A DNA stretch of 64,000 bases from CAYZJV01 sp964482325. Lineage in GTDB: Bacteria > Spirochaetota > Spirochaetia > Sphaerochaetales > Sphaerochaetaceae. The notes below the pieces were generated by a model. The model saw only the letters and a program-made list of their open reading frames with translations. It had not been told where the DNA came from and did no database searches. The translations under genes were made by a program, and so were the position numbers. Where the stretch lies: positions 52,840-116,839 of the forward strand of contig CAYZXD010000002.1 of assembly GCA_964482325.1 (NCBI GenBank), in the 5' to 3' direction. Numbering within the stretch: the stretch's first letter is position 1; each line of letters starts with the position of its first letter. Positions 18,099 through 26,613 of this stretch are shown one piece after another.

Positions 18099-18779
18099 AT
18101 GATGACCATACGGCAGGAATATAAAGAAGCGGTAGCTCAGGCGACTATGGTATTTTGGGAAAAAGATCTCACCGGTGGAGGAGATGGTGGTGATGTGAGT
18201 TTACTCGATCCCATTGATGATCTCATCTATATTCTTCCTCGTCCCAATGAGGACCTTCCCATTCCCGATTGGAGTGTGATTCGCTCAGAGCATGTGGTAG
18301 TGATGGATCGGAAGGGCAATCTTCTTGAGGATAATGGGTTATTACCTACAGTAGAGTATCCCACCCATTTACACATCTACGATGCACGTAAGGATTGCCG
18401 TGCCATTGTTCATTCACATGGGCAGTGGTCGAGTGTCTTTGCCATCACCGGTCGTTCAATTCCTGTTTGTCTTGCTGAACAGGCTTTGTATTTAGGTGGG
18501 GAGGCTGTGTGTGCCGAATATGGTCTGGTAGGGTCTGAAGACCTTGGAGAAAAAATTGTCGTAGCTCTTGGAGATACACGCTATACTGCATTGATGAGAA
18601 ACCATGGCGCAGTTGCTATCGGGAGTTCTCTTGATGAAGCGCTCATGCGGGCAATTCTCCTGGAGAAGGGAGCTCAGACGACATTGTTCGGGATGCTGCT
18701 CGGGAATCCCATCGAACTGAAGATGGATAATATTCTTGATGACTGCCTGTTGGACGAAGCGGGTAATCCGATTATTTAG
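18099..18779 (+). CDS. Class II aldolase/adducin-family protein
   Basis: A 226-residue cytoplasmic protein of the fuculose-phosphate aldolase/ribulose-phosphate 4-epimerase fold. The zinc ligands appear as VHSHG near residues 104-107 and LMRNHGAV near 167. The acid/base region GGGDGG lies near the N-terminus. Family members cleave or epimerise phosphorylated sugars, or decarboxylate 3-oxo-tetronate phosphates. It may carry out the final cleavage in the second operon. The stop overlaps the convergent LacI gene by eight bases. Either of two adjacent ATGs may be the start. Confidence 0.85.
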   Translation: MMTIRQEYKEAVAQATMVFWEKDLTGGGDGGDVSLLDPIDDLIYILPRPNEDLPIPDWSVIRSEHVVVMDRKGNLLEDNGLLPTVEYPTHLHIYDARKDCRAIVHSHGQWSSVFAITGRSIPVCLAEQALYLGGEAVCAEYGLVGSEDLGEKIVVALGDTRYTALMRNHGAVAIGSSLDEALMRAILLEKGAQTTLFGMLLGNPIELKMDNILDDCLLDEAGNPII

Positions 18780-19812
18780 TCAGATTTTTCACACTTGAAC
18801 GAACGATGAGGCGGCCGTCAATGACCGTCTTTATCGATGTATGACAAGGTTTGCTTCCCTGTTGTGAGAGTAGAATCTGAAGGGCATGCTGTGCAATTTT
18901 ATGTTTATATACATCGATGGTCGTCAGGGGAGGTGAAGACATTTCAGACATAGGAATATTGTCGAACCCGACGAGAGAAATGTCCTCAGGAATATTGAAC
19001 CCACGTTCATGGAGTGCTTTCATGACCCCTAATGCCATGATATCGTTCGTTGCAAAGAATGCTGAAGGTAATTCCGGGTCCTTTGCTAAAAATGCGAGCA
19101 TATCCTTGTATGCACCATCAAAGGTTGAATCGACATCTACCGTGAAGTGATCATATACCGATAACCCGAGATCCTGCATGACTTGATGAAATGCCCGTTC
19201 TCGAAGATGAAAATTTTGAGTTGAAACACTACTTGTTATTAGCCCGATTTTAGTATGCCCGAATTGCTGTAAATGGGAGATGGCTTGAAATACCGTATCG
19301 GTATTATTCATGGTTACGAAGTGTCCCTGAAGGTATTCGGCTAGCGTATCCATGAATACAATATTCCGATTGGTAGCAATAATTGTTTTTATTTCTTCTT
19401 CACTAAGTTCAGTTCCCAGGACTAAGTATCCGAGCGTCGGAGAACCCTGGTTGATGGTAGCGAGAATGGAAGCGAGTGGAGTCTGTTCTCCGAAAGTACC
19501 GATCTCAATGGTAATACCTTGTTGATGGGCAATTTCATTGATTCCTTCGATATATGCATCAATAAAAAAGCTATGACTGGCATTGATGGTATGACCATGT
19601 CTGACCAGCTTGAGTACCTTAACCACATCACCGGTCATATCGGGAGTCCCGTTGGTTTTGTTGAGATGATAGGCATATCCGAGTTCATCGGCTACACGAT
19701 GAATCTTATCCTTAGTAACCCTGCTGACACCTGGTTTGTCATTCAGTGCGAATGATACAGCTGAGACGGAAACTCCTGCCCGTTCTGCGATGTCTTTGAT
19801 TGTTACCTTCAT
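18772..19812 (-). CDS. LacI-family transcriptional repressor
   Basis: A 346-residue regulator. The N-terminal helix-turn-helix is VTIKDIAERAGVSVSAVSFA, followed by the hinge helix and a periplasmic-binding-protein-like effector domain. The ATG at 19812 is used because the domain begins right there; the longer frame would add 20 residues with no match. It is divergent from the RbsABC-type importer at 20194 and convergent with the second operon. It probably controls the importer and may also control the paired promoters at 98 and 10653. Its effector is presumably a sugar. Confidence 0.92.
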   Translation of the reverse strand: MKVTIKDIAERAGVSVSAVSFALNDKPGVSRVTKDKIHRVADELGYAYHLNKTNGTPDMTGDVVKVLKLVRHGHTINASHSFFIDAYIEGINEIAHQQGITIEIGTFGEQTPLASILATINQGSPTLGYLVLGTELSEEEIKTIIATNRNIVFMDTLAEYLQGHFVTMNNTDTVFQAISHLQQFGHTKIGLITSSVSTQNFHLRERAFHQVMQDLGLSVYDHFTVDVDSTFDGAYKDMLAFLAKDPELPSAFFATNDIMALGVMKALHERGFNIPEDISLVGFDNIPMSEMSSPPLTTIDVYKHKIAQHALQILLSQQGSKPCHTSIKTVIDGRLIVRSSVKNLTK

Positions 19813-19888
19813 GATGAACGCCTCTTGTTTCGATAATCTGTTAGTATCATATCCAATATTTGGTGAGATCACAACAAAAATATCTATA

Positions 19889-19917
19889 AAATTTTAGTTT
19901 TATCATAACTAAAATTT
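19889..19917. promoter_or_regulatory. 11-bp perfect inverted repeat, candidate LacI operator
   Basis: AAATTTTAGTT (19889-19899) and AACTAAAATTT (19907-19917) flank a 7-base spacer in the divergent LacI/importer region. It lies just upstream of a strong promoter, 14 bases from the -35. It lacks the central CG typical of LacI sites, so the regulator assignment is a guess. The remainder of 19813-20193 holds two promoter candidates and a leader with no riboswitch recognised. Confidence 0.5.
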
Positions 19918-19930
19918 ATTAATGTTTTTC

Positions 19931-19959
19931 TTGACAACCCCCATGTTCCAACTTAAAAT
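19931..19959 (+). promoter_or_regulatory. Strong promoter candidate for RbsABC-type operon
   Basis: TTGACA (19931-19936), a 17-base spacer and TAAAAT (19954-19959). Transcription from here would give a leader of about 225 bases before GTG 20194. Confidence 0.65.
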
Positions 19960-20059
19960 GTACGGAAGAAGCAATGAGACCCATTACTTTGTGTGTTATT
20001 TTTAAGCAGATGTGCGAATTTGTTTACTTTTGTAAAAAAGGGGGAAGTGAATTTATCAT

Positions 20060-20087
20060 TTGACAAATGGGGAATCTGCGATAGAAT
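20060..20087 (+). promoter_or_regulatory. Second promoter candidate for RbsABC-type operon
   Basis: TTGACA (20060-20065), a 16-base spacer and TAGAAT (20082-20087), about 105 bases before the binding-protein start. Either or both of the two promoters could be used. Confidence 0.5.
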
Positions 20088-20193
20088 GGTATGCGAAGTT
20101 TAGTAGGTTTATCCGTGATTGAGATGACGGGTAATTCGCGTTCTGACGATTTCAGCCCGGTATGGGTTGAGAAAAATTTTTAGGAGGGTGATT

Positions 20194-21231
20194 GTGAAAA
20201 AGCTAGTAACGGTTTTGCTGATTCTGGCTGTGGTCGGCGGTACATTGTTTGCAGCCGGTCAGACTGAAGCTGCGGCACAGGACGACAAGTTGGAGATTGT
20301 TCTTGTGGTAAAGCTGGAAGGGGTTGCATGGTTCGATAGTACCCGTGATGGTATTGAAGCATTTGCAGCTGATCATCCCGATGTAAATGCTTACCAGGTT
20401 GGTGCAGATACAGCGGACCCCGCTTCTCAGATTGCTATTATCAACGATCTGATTGCTAAGGGTGTTGATGCAATTCTTGTGGTTCCTAACGATCCTGATG
20501 CTCTGGTTCCTGTATTTAAGAAAGCAAATGATGCCGGTATTCTTACCTTCACTCATGAAGCTTCTACCCAGAATCAGGTCAGCTATGACCTCGAAGCATT
20601 CGACAATGATCAGTATGGTCGCCATATGATGGATATCATGGCTGAGTGGATGAATTTCGAAGGTAAATGGCAGCCGTTCGTTGGTAACCTGACCAGTGTA
20701 ACTCACAACGAATGGGTAGACGGTGAGCTTGCTCAGGCAGGAGAGAAGTATCCTGACTTGTATACTGCTCAGAGCCGTGTTGAAGACAGAGAGAACCAGC
20801 AGCTTGCTTACGAGAGAACTCTTGAGCTGTTGAAGACTCACCCGGATCTGAAGGCTGTGATGGGAAGTGCTATGAGTACTGTTCCTGGTGCAGCTGCTGC
20901 AATCGAAGAACGCGGATTGATTGGAAAGGTTGCTGCATTCGGTACTTGTCTCCCCTCTGTTGCTGGAGATTATCTGAAGAGTGGTGCTGCGAAGTCGATT
21001 CACTTCTGGGTACCTGCTGATGCTGCATATGCAACAGCAAAACTTGCCTATATGATGCTCACCGATCAGGAAATCAAGGAAGGAGTCGACCTTGGTGTTC
21101 CCGGTTATAATGACATCACTATTCGTAAGAACCAGCATGGAGTTCCTGTGGTTTATGGACAGGCTTGGGTTGATGTCAACAAAGACAACCTGAATGAATG
21201 GACCAATGCTGACGGCACCTACGTGCTCTAA
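20194..21231 (+). CDS. Periplasmic sugar-binding protein (RbsB/RhaS-like)
   Basis: A 345-residue periplasmic-binding-protein-4-type protein with a Sec signal ending LFAAGQTEAA and no lipobox. The start is GTG 20194 behind TAGGAGGG. The mature sequence begins with the expected strand EIVLVVKLEGVAWF and carries IIDLIAKGVDAILVVPNDPDAL-like lobes typical of ribose, rhamnose and autoinducer-2 binding proteins. It is the first gene of an RbsABC-type import operon with DhaK/DhaL genes downstream. A keto-sugar, tetrose or polyol ligand is inferred from context only. Confidence 0.9.
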   Translation: MKKLVTVLLILAVVGGTLFAAGQTEAAAQDDKLEIVLVVKLEGVAWFDSTRDGIEAFAADHPDVNAYQVGADTADPASQIAIINDLIAKGVDAILVVPNDPDALVPVFKKANDAGILTFTHEASTQNQVSYDLEAFDNDQYGRHMMDIMAEWMNFEGKWQPFVGNLTSVTHNEWVDGELAQAGEKYPDLYTAQSRVEDRENQQLAYERTLELLKTHPDLKAVMGSAMSTVPGAAAAIEERGLIGKVAAFGTCLPSVAGDYLKSGAAKSIHFWVPADAAYATAKLAYMMLTDQEIKEGVDLGVPGYNDITIRKNQHGVPVVYGQAWVDVNKDNLNEWTNADGTYVL

Positions 21232-21251
21232 TCTCATCATATAATTTTGTG

Positions 21252-21278
21252 CGGGGGATCCCTTCCCGGGATCTCCCG
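21252..21278 (+). promoter_or_regulatory. GC-rich hairpin after binding-protein gene
   Basis: CGGGGGATCCC (21252-21262) and GGGATCTCCCG (21268-21278) form an 11-bp stem with one G-U pair and a 5-base loop. No T-run follows. It probably protects the binding-protein mRNA and lowers expression of the downstream ATPase. Confidence 0.6.
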
Positions 21279-21339
21279 GTCTATTCTGACTCAAAGCACC
21301 AAGATAGCAGTATTTGAAATATAGATCACAGGAGTCACC

Positions 21340-22860
21340 ATGGCAGAGGTTTTTTTAGCTGCGAAAGGCATTAGCAAGACATTTGTCGGCGTAAAAGCTC
21401 TCGATAATGTGAATTTGTCCATTGGCAAGGGAGAAATTCATTGTCTTATCGGAGAGAATGGTTCGGGAAAGTCGACATTAATTAAAATTATCGGGGGTGT
21501 CTATCGTGCTGATAGTGGTACTATCAGTATTGATGGAGTCGAAATGCATGGTACGCAAGCCATCGAAGCCATACGGGCCGGCGTGCAGATCATTTATCAG
21601 GATCTTTCACTTTTTCCCAATCTGACTGTTGCGGAGAATATTTCTGTGAATCAGATGCTGGAGAGTAACCAGCAGACAGTAAATTGGAAAAACGTGCGAG
21701 AGACTGCAAGGAAAGCTCTGGAAGAGATTGGTGAAGATATTCCTCTCGATGAACGTGTTGAGAATCTTTCTGTTGCAAAAAAACAGATCATAGCCATCTC
21801 GCGAGCACTTACCCAGAATGCAAAACTGATCATCATGGATGAGGCAACCTCCGCTATTACGAGCGAAGAAGTTGCACACTTGTTCTCCATCATTCTGAAA
21901 CTGAAGGAGCGGGGAATTGCTACACTCTTTGTGAGCCATAAACTTGGTGAAGTATTTGAGATTGCGGAAAATATCACCATCCTGCGTGATGGCAAGTTAG
22001 TTGGAGTATATCCCTCACAGGAACTCAATGAAGAGAAGCTTGCCTTTATCATGACCGGAAGAAACCTAGCCTTTGAACCTTATCGATACGATCCATCAAT
22101 GAAAGGTGATACACCACTGCTTGAGGTGAAACATCTTGCTAAAAAGAGTCAGTACCGTGATATTAATTTTACCCTTCATCCTGGTGAGATCCTTGGAATT
22201 ATCGGCCTGATCGGATCGGGAAGAACCGAAGTGGTGCAATCAGTTTTCGGTCTTGATCCGGCAGATTCCGGTGAAATACTCATGGACGGGTCCGTTGTCA
22301 ATATCACGAATCCTCGCGACGGTATGAAACATGGTATCGCATTCCTTCCGGAAGATCGCCTGACCCAGGGCCTGTATGAGGCTCAGTCGATCGGGGATAA
22401 TATTGTTGTTACCATACTCGATCGGTTCCTGAAGAAATCACAGTTGCTCAATGTCGGAAAAAAACGGGAATCAGAGGCTCAGTGGGTAGAAAAGCTTTCT
22501 ATCAAGACACCGACCCCCGATAACCCGGTCAACAGTCTTTCGGGAGGGAATCAGCAGCGAGTGGTCATAGCAAAATGGCTTGCCACTGATCCGAAGGTGT
22601 TCATTCTTGACGGGCCGACCATTGGTATTGATATCGGGTCGAAACACACGATTCATGAGATCATCAGAGGACTTGCCCGCGAGGGTATGGGTATCATTAT
22701 GATATCTGATGAAGCTCAGGAAATTCTTGATAACTGTAACCGGATACTTGTCATGAGCAATGGAACCATTATTAGAGAGATAGAAGACTCCACGACTATC
22801 ACGAGAGACGAACTGCTTGATGTCATCGCGCAGCGAGTTGCAGTAGGAGCCGAAGCATGA
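21340..22860 (+). CDS. Sugar ABC importer ATPase, two domains (RbsA/MglA type)
   Basis: A 506-residue tandem ATPase. Domain 1 has Walker A GENGSGKST and Walker B IIMDEATSA with its catalytic Glu, but a poor signature LSVAKKQ. Domain 2 has a degenerate Walker A (GLIGSGRTE, usual in this family), a perfect signature LSGGNQQ, and Walker B FILDGPT. There the catalytic Glu is Gly425, which is unusual. One composite site is therefore intact and the other doubly degenerate. The stop overlaps the first permease by four bases (ATGA). Confidence 0.9.
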   Translation: MAEVFLAAKGISKTFVGVKALDNVNLSIGKGEIHCLIGENGSGKSTLIKIIGGVYRADSGTISIDGVEMHGTQAIEAIRAGVQIIYQDLSLFPNLTVAENISVNQMLESNQQTVNWKNVRETARKALEEIGEDIPLDERVENLSVAKKQIIAISRALTQNAKLIIMDEATSAITSEEVAHLFSIILKLKERGIATLFVSHKLGEVFEIAENITILRDGKLVGVYPSQELNEEKLAFIMTGRNLAFEPYRYDPSMKGDTPLLEVKHLAKKSQYRDINFTLHPGEILGIIGLIGSGRTEVVQSVFGLDPADSGEILMDGSVVNITNPRDGMKHGIAFLPEDRLTQGLYEAQSIGDNIVVTILDRFLKKSQLLNVGKKRESEAQWVEKLSIKTPTPDNPVNSLSGGNQQRVVIAKWLATDPKVFILDGPTIGIDIGSKHTIHEIIRGLAREGMGIIMISDEAQEILDNCNRILVMSNGTIIREIEDSTTITRDELLDVIAQRVAVGAEA

Positions 22861-23879
22861 ATAGAATGATTCGTCAATTGACTAGGCGTAGCGAAACCTA
22901 TGTGTTGCTGATAGTAATACTTTTTTCAGCTTTCGTGACCGCTATTAATCCCGCTTTTCTTACCCTGGAGAATCTGTTTGACCTGCTCAGAAGCAGTTCA
23001 GGTACTGCCATTCTTGCAGTCGGGATTTTCCTCGTGCTCCTCTCCGGAGGTGTGGATGTTTCCTGTACGACCATTGCCATTGTCGGGCAGTATATATCGG
23101 TTAATGTGCTTATCCGCACCGGTATCGATAATATCTTCTTTATGTTTGCGATTTCCATTGCATTGGGTATTGCACTCGGAGCCATCAATGCGGTGTTTGT
23201 CTCTTTGTTCCGTCTTCCTACCCTGATTGTTACGTTGGGAACCAGCAGTCTCTATCATGGGGCCATGCTGGAGTTTGTCGGAACCAAGGCCGTGAATGTC
23301 GGTGGATTGCCGCAAAGCATCAAGACTTTCGGCACGATGGATGTGTTGACACTGTATCGTCCTGATGGAACTACCTACGGGCTTTCGGTATTCTTTGTTA
23401 TGCTGGTAGCTGTACTTACCCTGACCTATTTCATTCTGAAGTTCACGATGGTAGGCCGAGGTATTTATGCAGTCGGTGGTAACCTTGAGGCCGCTCGACG
23501 AGCAGGTTTTAATACCACGAAAATCCAATTCTTTGTGTATATGTATGCAGGTATGCTCGCCGGTATCATGGGAGTGATGCATCTCGGGCTCATCCGATAC
23601 AGTAATCCGAACTATCTCGTGGGTACTGAGTTGAGTATCATTGCGGCAGTGGTTCTTGGAGGAACAAGAATCAGCGGAGGTACCGGTACGATAACCGGAA
23701 CTATGATCGGTGTCATGCTGATCACGATTCTTGAGAAAAACCTCATCATGATAGGTCTGTCATCCTACTGGCAGCAGTTCTTCGTGGGTGTGGTCCTGAT
23801 CCTGGGTGTTTCTATCACCTATCTGCAGGCTAAATTCCAGAAGACCGGGCGACAGATCATCCTGAAGGAAGAGGAGTAA
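22857..23879 (+). CDS. Sugar ABC importer permease 1 (RbsC type)
   Basis: A 340-residue inner-membrane permease with 8-10 hydrophobic segments. It has the family motif GGVDVSCTTIA in the first half and VVLGGTRISGGTGTITGTMIG near the C-terminus. The ATGA overlap with the ATPase indicates translational coupling. The operon has two permease genes, so the pore may be a heterodimer. Confidence 0.9.
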   Translation: MNRMIRQLTRRSETYVLLIVILFSAFVTAINPAFLTLENLFDLLRSSSGTAILAVGIFLVLLSGGVDVSCTTIAIVGQYISVNVLIRTGIDNIFFMFAISIALGIALGAINAVFVSLFRLPTLIVTLGTSSLYHGAMLEFVGTKAVNVGGLPQSIKTFGTMDVLTLYRPDGTTYGLSVFFVMLVAVLTLTYFILKFTMVGRGIYAVGGNLEAARRAGFNTTKIQFFVYMYAGMLAGIMGVMHLGLIRYSNPNYLVGTELSIIAAVVLGGTRISGGTGTITGTMIGVMLITILEKNLIMIGLSSYWQQFFVGVVLILGVSITYLQAKFQKTGRQIILKEEE

Positions 23880-23886
23880 CGAACCA

Positions 23887-24924
23887 ATGAATACGATAAT
23901 GCAGAAAATCAAAGCGTTCAAATTCAAAGAACCGAAAAATAAGTACCTGTTCATTGTCATGATGGCCGCTATCCTCATTATGACCGTGTTGATGCCCAGA
24001 CAGTTCCTTTCCGCAGTGAATATCCAGTCCATGGCAGCGCAGTTCCCTGAGTTTGGATTTCTCGCTCTGGCTATGATGCTTGCTATGATCACCGGTGGTA
24101 TCGACCTTTCGGTTGTCGCAGCTGCGAACTTCACTGGAGTTATCGCTGCACTGATTCTTACCAACGGAACCGCAGCGGGTCTTGCAACCACTTCGGCAAT
24201 ATTGCTTGCAATTCTTGCCGTGATTGGTATTGCCATTTTATGTGGTCTGGCTAATGGGGTACTCATTGCTCTCGTGGGAGTTCCCCCCATTCTTGCCACG
24301 TTGGGAACTCAGGGATTGTTTCTTGGTCTGGCAACGGTCATTACAGAGGGGTATAGTATCAGTGGATTTCCTACCGAATTTATGTTCCTGGGAAATGGGA
24401 CGGTGTTTGGGGTTCCCTTCTCATTTATCCTCTTTGTCATTGGCGCCGTTATCGTCTGGATGCTGCTCAATCGTACCCGTCAGGGCTTTACCATGTACAT
24501 GATCGGATCGAGTCCGACGGTGTCACGGTATTCAGGAGTAAATAACACCAAGGTGATCATGAAAACTTACATTCTTACCGCTATTCTAGCTGGTATTGCT
24601 TCAGTAATTATGATCAGCCGGGCCAATTCGATGCGCCCCGGATATGGTTCAGCCTATTTGCTGCAGGCCATTCTGGTCGTAGTGCTCGGTGGAGCTGATC
24701 CAGATGGTGGATTCGGTAATATCCCAGGTCTTATCATGGGTATCATCATTTTGCAGGTTACCCAGAGCGGGCTCAACATTATGGCATTCAGTCCCTTCTT
24801 TAAGAAGTTTATGTGGGGATTTGCTCTACTGCTGGTCATGACCATCAATTATATTGCCCAGTGGTACGGAAATTATAAACGAGTGAAAAAAATGAAAGCG
24901 CAAGCCTCTATCGGCAGTGCATGA
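23887..24924 (+). CDS. Sugar ABC importer permease 2 (RbsC type)
   Basis: A 345-residue inner-membrane permease, paralogue of the preceding gene. It has GGIDLSVVAAANFTG in the first half and VVLGGADPDGGFGNIPG near the C-terminus, both typical of the RbsC/LsrD group. It starts seven bases after permease 1, preceded by GAGGAG. It completes the importer. Confidence 0.9.
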   Translation: MNTIMQKIKAFKFKEPKNKYLFIVMMAAILIMTVLMPRQFLSAVNIQSMAAQFPEFGFLALAMMLAMITGGIDLSVVAAANFTGVIAALILTNGTAAGLATTSAILLAILAVIGIAILCGLANGVLIALVGVPPILATLGTQGLFLGLATVITEGYSISGFPTEFMFLGNGTVFGVPFSFILFVIGAVIVWMLLNRTRQGFTMYMIGSSPTVSRYSGVNNTKVIMKTYILTAILAGIASVIMISRANSMRPGYGSAYLLQAILVVVLGGADPDGGFGNIPGLIMGIIILQVTQSGLNIMAFSPFFKKFMWGFALLLVMTINYIAQWYGNYKRVKKMKAQASIGSA

Positions 24925-24946
24925 ACAAGAATCCACAGGAGGACGT

Positions 24947-25951
24947 ATGAAAAAATTTCTTAACAAACCCGAGCATTTCGTTGATGAGATGATTCAGGGA
25001 ATTATGGCTGCTCATCCAAAACAGCTTACCTATGTAAACGATGATCTTCGCTGTGTGGTTACGGCAACTGGAAAAGAGGGTAAAGTCGGTATCGCCACCG
25101 GAGGGGGTTCAGGACACCTTCCACTCTTTTTAGGATATGTGGGTGATGGTGTGCTCGATGGATGTTCTGTAGGTGGAGTATTCCAGTCTCCGAGTGCGGA
25201 ACAGATGTTTGAAGTAACAAAAGCTATCGATAAAGGGGCAGGAGTGCTCTATATTTATGGCAATTACGGGGGCGATGTTATGAACTTTGACATGGCTGCC
25301 GAGATGGCCGATATGGAAGATATCCGTGTTGAGCAGGTTATAGCTGGTGAAGATGTCGCTTCATCAAAGAAAGGTGAAGAGCATAAACGCCGCGGTGTTG
25401 CGGGAATATTCTTTGTGTATAAAGTAGCTGGTGCCTGTGCTGACGATATGAAGAGCCTTGATGAGGTGAAACGTGTAGCCCAGAAAGCTGCAGATAATGT
25501 GCGTACTATGGGAGTAGCCCTTTCCCCCTGTATTGTACCTGAGGTTGGTAAACCTTCTTTCTCCATCGGAGAGAATGAGATGGAAATCGGGATGGGGATT
25601 CATGGTGAGCCGGGTATAGAAAAGGGACCGATCAAGAGTGCCGATGAAGTGGTAGAGCAGATGCTCAATGCCATTATTGCCGATCTTCCCTATGAGCAGG
25701 GTGACGAAGTTGCCGTATTGATGAATGGTCTTGGAGCTACACCGAAGGAAGAGCTTTACATCATGTATCGCAAAGTGCATGAAATGCTCCAGGAGAAAGG
25801 CATCGGTGTGTTCCATGTGTATGCGGGAGAATTTGCCACATCCATGGAGATGGCCGGAGCAAGCATCAGCCTGCTGAAGCTTGATGATGAACTGAAAACT
25901 TACCTGGCAAAACCGGCTTGTACGCCGTTCTTTGAGCAGGTTCAGCTGTAA
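24947..25951 (+). CDS. dhaK: Dihydroxyacetone kinase subunit DhaK-like
   Basis: A 334-residue protein of normal DhaK length. GGGSGHLP and GGVFQSPSA line the substrate pocket. The covalent substrate-binding His is His219 in GIHGEPG, equivalent to E. coli DhaK His218. The ATG at 24947 follows CAGGAGG. The family phosphorylates dihydroxyacetone; related split enzymes act on D- or L-erythrulose. It is placed directly after an RbsABC-type importer and before DhaL. No DhaM gene is in the window, so the phosphate donor is uncertain. Confidence 0.92.
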   Translation: MKKFLNKPEHFVDEMIQGIMAAHPKQLTYVNDDLRCVVTATGKEGKVGIATGGGSGHLPLFLGYVGDGVLDGCSVGGVFQSPSAEQMFEVTKAIDKGAGVLYIYGNYGGDVMNFDMAAEMADMEDIRVEQVIAGEDVASSKKGEEHKRRGVAGIFFVYKVAGACADDMKSLDEVKRVAQKAADNVRTMGVALSPCIVPEVGKPSFSIGENEMEIGMGIHGEPGIEKGPIKSADEVVEQMLNAIIADLPYEQGDEVAVLMNGLGATPKEELYIMYRKVHEMLQEKGIGVFHVYAGEFATSMEMAGASISLLKLDDELKTYLAKPACTPFFEQVQL

Positions 25952-25961
25952 GGGAGGTATG

Positions 25962-26600
25962 ATGACTTCACTCACACGTGATGATGTAAAAACCCTCTTT
26001 TCCCGATTGAATGAGATGGCTCAATCGCAGAAACAGTATTTGATTGAACTCGATTCGGTGATGGGAGATGGCGATCTTGGATTGACCATGGCCGCAATTT
26101 TCAAAGCTGCCGATGCTTTTGCAGCGGATTTTGATGAAGAAGATATTGGTTCGCTCATGATGAAATCGGGTATGGTGATGGCAAAAGCTGCCCCCTCTAC
26201 CATGGGCACCCTCATGGCTACCGGATTTATGCGTGGGGGAAAGGCGCTTAAGGGCAAAACCGAAGTATCTGCTGCTGGTATGGCTGATTTCTGGAGAGCT
26301 TTTTCCGATGGTATTGCCGAACGGGGAAAATCGAAACCGGGTGAAAAAACCATTATTGATGCCCTTGATCCGGCGGCAACGAAGCTTGCAGAGCTCGCAT
26401 CAGGGGGAAGTTCCCTTGCTGAGGCACTTGCGGGTGCTAAAGCGGCTGCACTGCAGGGTGTAGAGGCCACGAAAGATATGGTGGCACAACACGGTAGAGC
26501 TGCTTATTATCAGGAAAAATCACGAACAGCACAGGATCCCGGTGCCACCGTTGGTGCCTTGGTAGTCAGTGTGTTCAGTGATTACGTACAAGCTCAATAG
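25962..26600 (+). CDS. dhaL: Dihydroxyacetone kinase nucleotide subunit DhaL-like
   Basis: A 212-residue all-helical nucleotide-binding subunit. The Mg-binding aspartates are Asp31, Asp36 and Asp38 in the DSVMGDGD stretch, matching E. coli DhaL Asp30/35/37. APSTMGTL forms the phosphate loop. The start at 25962 is preceded by GGGAGG; an ATG at 25959 is too close to it. It works with DhaK to phosphorylate a ketose. Whether it uses ATP directly or a PTS-loaded ADP cannot be told from sequence alone. Confidence 0.92.
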   Translation: MTSLTRDDVKTLFSRLNEMAQSQKQYLIELDSVMGDGDLGLTMAAIFKAADAFAADFDEEDIGSLMMKSGMVMAKAAPSTMGTLMATGFMRGGKALKGKTEVSAAGMADFWRAFSDGIAERGKSKPGEKTIIDALDPAATKLAELASGGSSLAEALAGAKAAALQGVEATKDMVAQHGRAAYYQEKSRTAQDPGATVGALVVSVFSDYVQAQ

Positions 26601-26613
26601 AGGAGGAGTAGAG

